DNA of 11,117 nt. It comes from Selenomonadaceae bacterium. Its GTDB lineage: Bacteria > Bacillota > Negativicutes > Selenomonadales > Selenomonadaceae. Every line of letters starts with the position of its first letter. Position 1 is the stretch's first letter. The notes beneath the pieces were generated by a model. The model was not told the DNA's origin, ran no database searches, and saw nothing but the letters and a program-made list of their open reading frames with translations. The DNA lies in assembly GCA_016280345.1 (NCBI GenBank), contig JAEEGN010000225.1, forward strand, positions 1 to 11,117, written 5' to 3'. Both the position numbers and the translations under genes were made by a program. Shown here one piece after another: positions 5,577 to 11,117 of the stretch.

Positions 5577-7118
5577 ATGACCGTGATGAAATGGATGAAA
5601 CGGGCTCTCTGGGGCGGGAGTCTCTGTCTGGCGGCGTTGCTGTCGCTGCCCGGGTCGGCGTACGCGTACTACGAGTCGGACGATCTGAACTCGGATATCG
5701 AGGTTCTGGACTATATCGAGAACAACCGCCGCAACGCCCGTGAGAACCGGCTGACGCCCGACCAGATCCAGCTGGCGAAGGATATTGAGGTCATGCAGAA
5801 GAACGTGTCGGGGCCCATCGACCCGCAGCGCCTGCCGGTGGCCATCGAGGGCGATGATATGTTCTACGACCAGAACACCGGCGACGTCTATGCCAAGGGC
5901 TCGGTGCGCATCACCCGGCTCGACGCCAAACGATTCGAGACGGCGGAGGCCCGGGGCAACCTGACGAAGCAGGAGGTCCAGATCGACGGGCAGGCCCGGA
6001 TGACGCAGATGACCGAGAAGCAGCCCCACGCCATGCTGGACGGTTACCGCATCGTCTATAACTACGGGACGCAGCAGGGGAAGATGGAGGACGTGAAGGG
6101 GAAGTACGGTCCCTTCTATATCGCCGGGAAGCGCATTGAGCTTTTCCCGGATAAGGTGCTGATCTACGACGGCTACGAGACGAAGTGCGGCGCCAAGCTG
6201 CCCGACTACCGGGTGAGCGGCGACTTCATCGAGATTTATCCCGGCAAGGAAATGCTGGTCCATGAGGCGAAGTTCTGGATCAAGAACAAGATCATCTTCA
6301 CCAAGAAGCTGCACCGCTCCGATCTCAGCAAGACGGAGAAGCGGCCCGTATATCCGCGCATCGGCTATGACAGCGATGACGGTGCCTGGATCGCCCAGCG
6401 GTTCTCCTACGATCTGGCGCCCCGGGTCGAGGCCTACGCCAACCTCAAATATTACAGCCGCATCAACGCCAAGAACATCTTCGGCATCGACTGGGCCAAC
6501 GGCGGCAACTTTTTATCCGTGCAGTACGGCCATTACCACGACAGCGATAACCGGTGGATCAAGAAAAAGCCCACGTTCATCTACCAGTACAACAACCGCC
6601 TGGGCCACTGGCCTTTCAGCTACCAGTTCCGCGCCGAGGCCGGCCGCTGGAAGAAAGGCTTCGAGAGTACCCATCAGGAGTACAAGTTCAATCTCTGGCG
6701 CGATCCCATCAATTTCGACCGCAACTGGCACCTGCTGCTGGGCGTCGGCTACGAGATCATCAAGGAGTCCTACGACCACTCCCGCGTCAATGGTCTGACC
6801 TTCGACGCCACGCTGCTCCGGGATATGGGGCCGGACGTGACGGCGTACGTCGGCTATCACTACTCGAAGGCGACGACGCAGAATTCCCTCTTTGACTACA
6901 ATCTGGACGACTACTCCAAGAAGCTCTCTTTCGGCATTTCCTGGGCCTTCACCGACCGCGACCGCATCGTCATCGGTCAGGCTTACGATGCCGCCAAGGG
7001 GCGTCAGGAAGACGTCGATTACTACTGGTTCCACGATATGCACTGCGCCCAGACGATTCTCCGCTACCGGGCCAAGCGCAATTCCTGGCACTTCTCGCTG
7101 CAGTTCACGCCGTGGTGA
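5577..7118 (+). CDS. lptD: LPS-assembly outer membrane protein LptD (OstA-like), short form
   Basis: A 513-residue protein that would insert LPS into the outer leaflet of the outer membrane. A signal peptide (about 1-30, ending SAYA-YY) is followed by a helical stretch, an OstA/LptA-like beta-jellyroll region (about 88-190), and a C-terminal beta-barrel rich in alternating aromatic and polar residues. It ends F-T-P-W, a terminal aromatic as in outer membrane proteins. It is much shorter than the 784 residues of E. coli LptD. The mature protein has only two cysteines, C204 after the jellyroll and C490 in the penultimate strand (H-D-M-H-C-A-Q-T-I-L-R-Y-R), matching in position one of the disulfide links known in LptD. 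Start: ATG with GGGGAT six bases upstream; GTG 5583 or ATG 5586 are possible. It is the first gene of the operon, with rfaE1 14 bases downstream. Confidence 0.85.
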   Translation: MTVMKWMKRALWGGSLCLAALLSLPGSAYAYYESDDLNSDIEVLDYIENNRRNARENRLTPDQIQLAKDIEVMQKNVSGPIDPQRLPVAIEGDDMFYDQNTGDVYAKGSVRITRLDAKRFETAEARGNLTKQEVQIDGQARMTQMTEKQPHAMLDGYRIVYNYGTQQGKMEDVKGKYGPFYIAGKRIELFPDKVLIYDGYETKCGAKLPDYRVSGDFIEIYPGKEMLVHEAKFWIKNKIIFTKKLHRSDLSKTEKRPVYPRIGYDSDDGAWIAQRFSYDLAPRVEAYANLKYYSRINAKNIFGIDWANGGNFLSVQYGHYHDSDNRWIKKKPTFIYQYNNRLGHWPFSYQFRAEAGRWKKGFESTHQEYKFNLWRDPINFDRNWHLLLGVGYEIIKESYDHSRVNGLTFDATLLRDMGPDVTAYVGYHYSKATTQNSLFDYNLDDYSKKLSFGISWAFTDRDRIVIGQAYDAAKGRQEDVDYYWFHDMHCAQTILRYRAKRNSWHFSLQFTPW

Positions 7119-7132
7119 AAAGGGAGAACGCG

Positions 7133-8149
7133 ATGACATTGACAGAGGAACGGCTGGCGTTGCTGGACCGCCTGCAGGGGCGGCGCATCCTGGTGGTCGG
7201 CGACATGATCGCCGACGTCTATCTCGACGGCCGCATTGAGCGCATCTCGCGGGAGGCCCCGGTGCTGGTGCTGCAGCACGTCGGGGAGCGCGTCGTGGCC
7301 GGCGGCGCCGCCAACGTGGTGAACAACGTGGCGACGCTGGGCGGCCGGGCGCTGGCGGTGGGCATCGTCGGTGAGGACACGACGGCGGCGGGGCTCCGGG
7401 CCATCCTGGAGAAGAACGGCGCCGCGACGGACGGCCTCATCGGCGACGCGGCCCGGCCCACGACCTCCAAGACCCGTATCATCGCCGGCGGCCGCGAAAC
7501 GGTGAGCCAGCAGATCGTGCGGGTGGACCGGGAAAGCCGGGAACCGCTGGCCCCGGAGAAGGAAGCGGCGCTCTGGCGCTACGTCGAAAGCGAACTGCCC
7601 GCCCTTGACGGGCTCGTCATTTCCGACTATGGCGGCGCGGTCGTCACCGGGGACCTGCGCCGGAAAATCCTCGACGCCGCCCGGGCGCGGGGCGTCGTGA
7701 CCATCGTGGACTCGCGCTACGCCATCCGCCAGTACGCCGGCGTCGATTTCGTCAAGCAGAACGATACCGAGCTGGCCGCCGCCATGGGGCAGAAGTTCCG
7801 CACCGAGGACGACCTGCGGCAGGCGGGGCGGGCGCTGCTGGCGGCGCTGGACGCCCGGGGCGTGCTGGTGACCCGCGGCGAGAAGGGCATGACCCTCTTC
7901 GAGGCCGACGGCGCCGTCACCGATATCCCGGTGGCGGACAAGAGCGAGGTCTATGACGTGTCCGGCGCCGGCGATACCTGCGTGGCCGCCGTCATCCTGT
8001 CCCTGGCGGCCAAAGCCTCACCGCGGCAGGCGGCCTGGCTTTCCAACGTCGCCTCCGGCATCGCCGTCCGCAAGATGGGCACCGCCACCGTGAGCCGGCA
8101 GGAACTGGCGGCAACGCTGCGGAAGCTCGCGGCCGCCGGCGTCGAATGA
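7133..8149 (+). CDS. rfaE1: D-glycero-beta-D-manno-heptose-7-phosphate kinase (RfaE1/HldA)
   Basis: A 338-residue cytoplasmic PfkB/ribokinase-family enzyme that phosphorylates heptose 7-phosphate at C1 with ATP, an early step to ADP-heptose for the LPS inner core. It corresponds to the N-terminal half of E. coli HldE. PfkB signatures are visible: A-G-G-A-A-N-V-V-N-N (about 56-65) for sugar binding, the V-K-Q-N-D-T-E segment (207-213), V-T-R-G-E-K-G (246-252), and D-V-S-G-A-G-D-T with the catalytic base D281. The frame is open upstream to a GTG at 7112 that would overlap lptD. ATG at 7133 is preferred because AGGGAG lies six bases before it. The close spacing to lptD and to rfaE2 (37 bases) shows operon organisation. 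Confidence 0.93.
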   Translation: MTLTEERLALLDRLQGRRILVVGDMIADVYLDGRIERISREAPVLVLQHVGERVVAGGAANVVNNVATLGGRALAVGIVGEDTTAAGLRAILEKNGAATDGLIGDAARPTTSKTRIIAGGRETVSQQIVRVDRESREPLAPEKEAALWRYVESELPALDGLVISDYGGAVVTGDLRRKILDAARARGVVTIVDSRYAIRQYAGVDFVKQNDTELAAAMGQKFRTEDDLRQAGRALLAALDARGVLVTRGEKGMTLFEADGAVTDIPVADKSEVYDVSGAGDTCVAAVILSLAAKASPRQAAWLSNVASGIAVRKMGTATVSRQELAATLRKLAAAGVE

Positions 8150-8186
8150 CGCCGCTCCTCAAACGATAACCCTGGAGGGAAAGCCC

Positions 8187-8651
8187 ATGCTGATTTCCCG
8201 CGACCATATCGAAGCCTACTGTGAAATCCTGCGGGCCGGCAGCCGGCGCATCGTCTTCACCAACGGCTGCTTCGACATCCTGCACGCCGGCCACGTGCGC
8301 TATCTGGCGGCGGCCCGGGCCGAGGGCGACGTCCTGATCGTCGGCCTCAACAGCGACGATTCGGTGCGCCGTCTCAAGGGACCGTCGCGGCCGGTGAACC
8401 CGGAGGCGGACCGGGCCGAGGTTCTGGGCGCCCTGCGCGCCGTGGACGCGGTGACGATTTTCGACGAACCCACCGCCGCCGAGCTCATCGCGCTGGTAAA
8501 GCCGGCCGTTTACGTCAAGGGCGGCGACTATACGCTGGAGACGCTGCCCGAAGCGGCTGTCGTCCAACGGTACGGCGGCCGCGTCGCCTTCATCGACCTG
8601 GTGGAGGGCCGCTCCACCACGAAAATCATCGACCGGATCCGGGAACGCTGA
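8187..8651 (+). CDS. rfaE2: D-glycero-beta-D-manno-heptose 1-phosphate adenylyltransferase (RfaE2/HldC)
   Basis: A 154-residue cytoplasmic nucleotidyltransferase that joins heptose 1-phosphate to ATP, giving ADP-heptose. It equals the C-terminal half of E. coli HldE and is full length for a stand-alone enzyme. Motifs: T25-N-G-C-F-D-I-L then the H33-A-G-H36 catalytic signature, N55-S-D-D-S-V, K111-G-G-D-Y, and G141-R-S-T-T-K-I near the end (the family's STTxI site). The start is clear, with GGAGGG seven bases before ATG. Together with the gene before it, this supplies the substrate of the heptosyltransferase that follows 43 bases downstream. The phosphatase GmhB, which acts between kinase and transferase, and isomerase GmhA and epimerase HldD are not in the window. 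Confidence 0.95.
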   Translation: MLISRDHIEAYCEILRAGSRRIVFTNGCFDILHAGHVRYLAAARAEGDVLIVGLNSDDSVRRLKGPSRPVNPEADRAEVLGALRAVDAVTIFDEPTAAELIALVKPAVYVKGGDYTLETLPEAAVVQRYGGRVAFIDLVEGRSTTKIIDRIRER

Positions 8652-8694
8652 CGCCCCTGCCCAATCTTCCAGCAAACAGCAGAAAGAAGAAGCC

Positions 8695-9720
8695 ATGAAC
8701 ATCCTGATCATCAAGCTCAGCGCCATCGGCGACGTCATTCACGCCCTGCCGGTTTCCCACGCCATCAAAGAGACCTTCCCCGAGGCCCGGACCGCCTGGG
8801 TCGTGGAGCCGCCGGCCCGGGAGCTTCTCGAAGGCAATCCTTACATTGATGACGTCATTCTGTTTGAGAAGAAGAGATTCAAGGAATCCCTGGGCGGCTT
8901 CCTGCAAAACTTCGGTCCTTTCCGCCGCCGGCTCCGGGCCGGCCATTTCGATACCGCGCTGGACCTCCAGGGCCTCGGGAAGTCCGCGGCCATCGCCTGG
9001 TTTTCCGGGGCAAAGCGGCGGCTCGGCACCTGCAATATGCGGGAGCTCTCCGACCGGATCAGCCGCCCGGTCACAGGTCCCAATGCCAAAGGCCATATCG
9101 TCGAACGCTATCTGGACGTAGCCCGGGCCATCGGCTGCCGCGTGGACAAGGTGGTCTTTCCCCTCGTCCTTTCCCGGCAGGAGCAGGCGCTGGCCGCCAG
9201 GATCCGGGAACAGGGCGGCGTCCCCGCCGGCGCCCGCTACGTCGTCCTCGCCCCCGGGGCCAACTGGCCCAACAAGCGCTGGCCCGCGAAATCCTACGCC
9301 GCCCTCGCCGACTGGCTCTACGACCGGAAGCTCATTCCCGTCTTCGTCGGCGGCGGCGCCGTCGACGAGAACCTGGCCGCCGAGATTGAAGCCCAGGCGA
9401 AGCTGCCGCCGGTGAACCTCATCGGCCGCACCAGCCTCCGGCAGCTTGCCGCCATCCTCCGGGACGCCTGCGCCGTCGTCGGCGGCGATACCGGCCCGGT
9501 GCACCTCGCCGCCGGCCTCGGCGTTCCCACCGTCATGCTCATGGGCCCCACCGACGCCAACCGCAACGGTCCTTACGGTCAGACGGACAACGCCATCGAG
9601 GTCAGCCGTCCCTGCCGCTGGTGCTGGAAGCGCGCCTGCCCCAAGGGCCTCGATTGCCTGGCCTCGATCCCGGTGGACGCGGTCACGGAAAAGCTCGCCT
9701 CGCTGAAGCTGAAGGATTGA
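8695..9720 (+). CDS. LPS heptosyltransferase, GT9 family (WaaC-like)
   Basis: A 341-residue GT-B glycosyltransferase of family GT9, acting at the cytoplasmic face of the inner membrane to add heptose from ADP-heptose to the LPS inner core. The N-terminus carries I-K-L-S-A-I-G-D13-V-I-H-A-L-P, with D13 at the position of the catalytic aspartate of WaaC. N193-K-R-W-P and G263-G-D-T-G-P-V-H-L-A-A-G-L-G form the donor-binding half. A cysteine cluster near the C-terminus (C307, C310, C315, C321) is common in GT9 proteins. The N-terminal motif resembles heptosyltransferase I more than II, but the exact acceptor cannot be told, so no symbol is given. The ribosome site is weak (AAAGAAGAAG). It is the last gene of the LPS operon, with no classical terminator after it. 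Confidence 0.88.
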   Translation: MNILIIKLSAIGDVIHALPVSHAIKETFPEARTAWVVEPPARELLEGNPYIDDVILFEKKRFKESLGGFLQNFGPFRRRLRAGHFDTALDLQGLGKSAAIAWFSGAKRRLGTCNMRELSDRISRPVTGPNAKGHIVERYLDVARAIGCRVDKVVFPLVLSRQEQALAARIREQGGVPAGARYVVLAPGANWPNKRWPAKSYAALADWLYDRKLIPVFVGGGAVDENLAAEIEAQAKLPPVNLIGRTSLRQLAAILRDACAVVGGDTGPVHLAAGLGVPTVMLMGPTDANRNGPYGQTDNAIEVSRPCRWCWKRACPKGLDCLASIPVDAVTEKLASLKLKD

Positions 9721-9735
9721 CGGTTTTCTTCTCCG

Positions 9736-9756
9736 TTTCCCGCTTCCGCCGGGAAA
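9736..9756 (+). other. hairpin after the LPS operon
   Basis: TTTCCCG (9736-9742) and CGGGAAA (9750-9756) form a 7-bp stem with a seven-base loop, 16 bases after the heptosyltransferase stop. There is no T-run after it, so it is at best a weak or Rho-assisted terminator, or an mRNA 3' end stabiliser. Confidence 0.35.
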
Positions 9757-9823
9757 ATATGAGACGAATGGTTCAAAACGCGAAAAAATCCCCCCTGCGG
9801 GGAACAAAAAAATACACTTTCCT

Positions 9824-9852
9824 TTGACAATCCCGCTCTCATACTCTATAAT
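9824..9852 (+). promoter_or_regulatory. perfect consensus sigma-A promoter of the yjfB-like gene
   Basis: TTGACA (9824-9829), a 17-base spacer, and TATAAT (9847-9852): both hexamers and the spacing match consensus exactly. A 15-base dyad, ACTCTAT-A-ATAGAGT (9843-9857), is centred on the -10 box and could be an operator. The leader would be about 33 bases long. Such a promoter predicts strong basal expression unless it is repressed. Confidence 0.92.
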
Positions 9853-9891
9853 AGAGTCCAAGCTGGTACTTTAGGGAAAGGAAGTGGGCTT

Positions 9892-10071
9892 ATGGATATG
9901 AGCATCGCGGCTCTCAGTGTCGATATGCACCAGGCGCAGACAATGCAGGCTCTGGGATTGAAGACAATGGAAGCGGCGCTCGAGATGTCGTCCGAAGGAA
10001 TGGCAGACCTGCTCGAAATCGCCGGAAGCCTTGACCCGAACCTGGGGCAACTGGTCGATGTGTCCGCTTGA
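9892..10071 (+). CDS. YjfB-family putative motility protein
   Basis: A 59-residue protein: it begins M-D-M-S-I-A-A-L-S-V-D-M, has a Met/Ala/Glu-rich helical middle with the segment Q19-A-L-G-L-K-T-M-E-A-A-L, and ends L-D-P-N-L-G-Q-L-V-D-V-S-A. This pattern matches the YjfB family of Firmicutes (B. subtilis YjfB), called a putative motility protein but with no established biochemical role. There is no signal peptide or cysteine. The start is well fixed by AAAGGAAG seven bases before ATG. It is the first gene after a perfect sigma-A promoter and lies 40 bases before the zinc-ribbon gene, so the two are probably co-transcribed. No flagellar or chemotaxis gene is in the window. Assignment rests on pattern resemblance over a short protein. 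Confidence 0.78.
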   Translation: MDMSIAALSVDMHQAQTMQALGLKTMEAALEMSSEGMADLLEIAGSLDPNLGQLVDVSA

Positions 10072-10111
10072 CGGACGAATGTTTTAACGAAAAGGTGAGG
10101 GGATTTATTTC

Positions 10112-10405
10112 ATGGAGTTCCAAGACAAAACGTTGGTATGCAAAGACTGTGGCAAAGAGTTCATCTTTAGCGCAGGCGAACAGGAATTTTACGCGGAGAA
10201 GGGCTTTGAGAACGAGCCGGTCCGTTGCCGCGACTGCCGCGACAAGCGCCGCCGGGACCGCGACGGCGGAGCGCGGGGGGAGCGCCAGATGTACACGGTC
10301 GTGTGCGCTGAGTGCGGCCGCGAGACGCAGGTGCCGTTTGAGCCGAAGGATGAACGCCCTGTCTATTGCCGCGATTGCTTCAACAAGCGGAGAGGTATGT
10401 ACTGA
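10112..10405 (+). CDS. tandem zinc-ribbon protein
   Basis: A 97-residue cytoplasmic protein with eight cysteines in four CxxC pairs, forming two probable zinc ribbons: C10-x2-C13 with C39-x2-C42 (25 residues between pairs), and C65-x2-C68 with C86-x2-C89 (17 between). The first half, with F-Y-x-E-K-G-F between the pairs, matches the short zinc-ribbon proteins widespread in Firmicutes (zf-trcl type). The linker (about 43-58) is very rich in Arg and Asp, and the tail ends N-K-R-R-G-M-Y. The cationic character suggests nucleic-acid or ribosome binding, but this is inference, and the family has no settled function. The ribosome site GAGGGG lies nine bases before ATG. It follows the yjfB-like gene and is closed by a strong terminator. 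Confidence 0.85.
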   Translation: MEFQDKTLVCKDCGKEFIFSAGEQEFYAEKGFENEPVRCRDCRDKRRRDRDGGARGERQMYTVVCAECGRETQVPFEPKDERPVYCRDCFNKRRGMY

Positions 10406-10440
10406 CGCTTTTGTCATTCCATACGCAGATTCGTCCAACC

Positions 10441-10472
10441 GAAAAGCCCGGAACGTTCCGGGCTTTTCTTCT
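10441..10472 (+). terminator. 28-base palindromic intrinsic terminator
   Basis: A perfect inverted repeat with arms of 14 bases (10441-10454 and 10455-10468), A-rich on the left, core GCCCGGAAC/GTTCCGGGC, then TTTTCTTCT. The central ACGT would be the loop. It stops the yjfB/zinc-ribbon unit 35 bases after the last stop codon and is symmetrical, so it can act from both sides. Confidence 0.9.
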
Positions 10473-10523
10473 AGGTAAAGTTCCACACACATCACTGCTG
10501 AATCCAGAAAAGGGGTAATAACA

Positions 10524-11117
10524 ATGAAGAAACTCATGCTCATCTGTATGGCGGCGCTGCTCTCTCTGGCCGTACTGGCGTCCGGCTGCGGCGGCGACGG
10601 CGGCAAGAAGCCGGCTTCTTCCGGCGGCTCCGGCGACGCGGCGAAAGTCCTGCGCATCGGCACCAACGCCGACTTCGCGCCATTTGAGTTCCAGGATATC
10701 AACGGCAAGGAATACGAGGGCTTCGACATGGATCTCGTGCGGGCCATCGCCAAGGAAATGGGCTACAAGGCCGACATCCAGAACATCAACTTCGACGGGC
10801 TGATCCCGGCGCTGGAGTCGGGCAACCTCGACATCATCATCTCGGGCATGACCATCAACGACGAGCGCAAGCAGAAGGTGGACTTCTCCGACCCGTACTA
10901 CAAGTCGGGCCTGACCATCATCACCAAGAAAGACAATACCGACATCAAGAAGTTCTCCGACCTCGCCGGCAAGAAAGTCGCCGTCCAGATCGGCACCACC
11001 AGCGCCAAGGAACTCCGCAAGATCAAGGGCGTCGATATCAAGGAGCTCAACAGCTCCGCCGACACCTTCATGGAGCTCAAGGCAGGCGGCGTTGACGCCG
11101 TCGTCAACGACCGGCCG
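10524..11117 (+). CDS. polar amino acid ABC transporter substrate-binding lipoprotein, 3' end off the window
   Basis: The first 198 codons of a solute-binding protein of family 3 (GlnH/HisJ type); the rest lies beyond the right edge. It has a lipoprotein signal M-K-K-L then a hydrophobic run and L18-A-S-G-C22, with C22 the likely lipidated residue. A Gly/Ser/Lys-rich tether to about residue 40 follows. The binding domain shows L-R-I-G-T-N-A-D-F-A-P-F-E-F, G-F-D-M-D-L-V-R-A-I-A, I-S-G-M-T-I-N-D-E-R with its ligand-contact arginine, and D-F-S-D-P-Y-Y, all typical of this family. The start is ATG with AAAAGGGG eight bases upstream. It follows directly after a strong terminator, so it begins a new unit, though I found no clear promoter in the short gap. 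The ligand cannot be told; permease and ATPase genes would be expected to the right. Confidence 0.92.
   Translation, partial: MKKLMLICMAALLSLAVLASGCGGDGGKKPASSGGSGDAAKVLRIGTNADFAPFEFQDINGKEYEGFDMDLVRAIAKEMGYKADIQNINFDGLIPALESGNLDIIISGMTINDERKQKVDFSDPYYKSGLTIITKKDNTDIKKFSDLAGKKVAVQIGTTSAKELRKIKGVDIKELNSSADTFMELKAGGVDAVVNDRP

Noticed and set aside
9783..9803. Possible minus-strand terminator (TCCCC/GGGGA stem followed by T residues)
   Set aside because: The stem is only about 5 bp and there is no minus-strand gene upstream of it to terminate; on the plus strand it is followed by A residues.
8626..9861. 411-codon minus-strand frame over the heptosyltransferase
   Set aside because: Gly/Ala/Asp-rich composition without recognisable motifs; the plus strand encodes a clear GT9 enzyme. 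It also crosses the consensus promoter region.
10441..10468. 28-base perfect palindrome as an operator or recombination site
   Set aside because: Its A-rich left arm, GC core and T-rich right arm immediately after a gene are those of an intrinsic terminator.
9914..10753. 279-codon minus-strand frame over the yjfB, zinc-ribbon and lipoprotein genes
   Set aside because: It passes through a strong terminator and three plus-strand genes with good ribosome sites and family motifs.
1..11117. CRISPR array, tRNA or rRNA genes, insertion sequences, toxin-antitoxin or phage defence genes
   Set aside because: No regularly spaced repeats, no tRNA-like or rRNA sequence, and no transposase or defence motifs were seen on either strand.

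Overview
The window is clearly G+C-rich bacterial chromosome with no phage, transposon, CRISPR or RNA genes. It combines Gram-positive-style features (strong Shine-Dalgarno sites, a textbook sigma-A promoter, a PASTA-tailed penicillin-binding protein, a YjfB-family protein) with outer-membrane and LPS genes (LptD, split RfaE1/RfaE2, a GT9 heptosyltransferase). A YjfB homologue, a tandem zinc-ribbon protein and an anaerobe-type high-molecular-weight rubredoxin fit the same picture. Together they point to a diderm Firmicute of the class Negativicutes (anaerobe); this is an inference from gene content, not a taxonomic test.

Layout, left to right. (1) 1-205: the edge of an unseen upstream unit and a strong bidirectional terminator. 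(2) 206-820 (-): flavin-reductase/rubredoxin fusion protein (Hrb), divergent from (3) 999-1964 (+), a Tat-exported calcineurin-like phosphoesterase. Each has a TGCTATAAT extended -10 box. (4) 2080-4074 (+): a class B PBP with one PASTA domain, ending at a good terminator. (5) 4394-5221 (-): a formate/nitrite (FNT) channel with its own terminator, convergent with the PBP. (6) A 355-base divergent control region with several inverted repeats. (7) 5577-9720 (+): a tight LPS operon, lptD - rfaE1 - rfaE2 - GT9 heptosyltransferase. (8) 9824-10468: a separate transcription unit with a perfect consensus promoter and a 28-base palindromic terminator, holding a 59-residue YjfB-like protein and a 97-residue tandem zinc-ribbon protein. 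(9) 10524 to the right edge: the first 198 codons of a polar amino acid ABC transporter lipoprotein.

How the genes work together: RfaE1 and RfaE2 make ADP-activated heptose, the GT9 enzyme attaches heptose to the inner core, and LptD inserts finished LPS into the outer membrane, so the operon joins synthesis to export. The PBP serves septal or elongation peptidoglycan synthesis. Hrb and the FNT channel are typical of anaerobic redox and fermentation physiology. Most of the region is ordinary housekeeping. The parts most worth a second look are the yjfB/zinc-ribbon unit with its dyad over the -10 box, the short LptD that keeps one cysteine in each half, and the repeat-rich control region before lptD.
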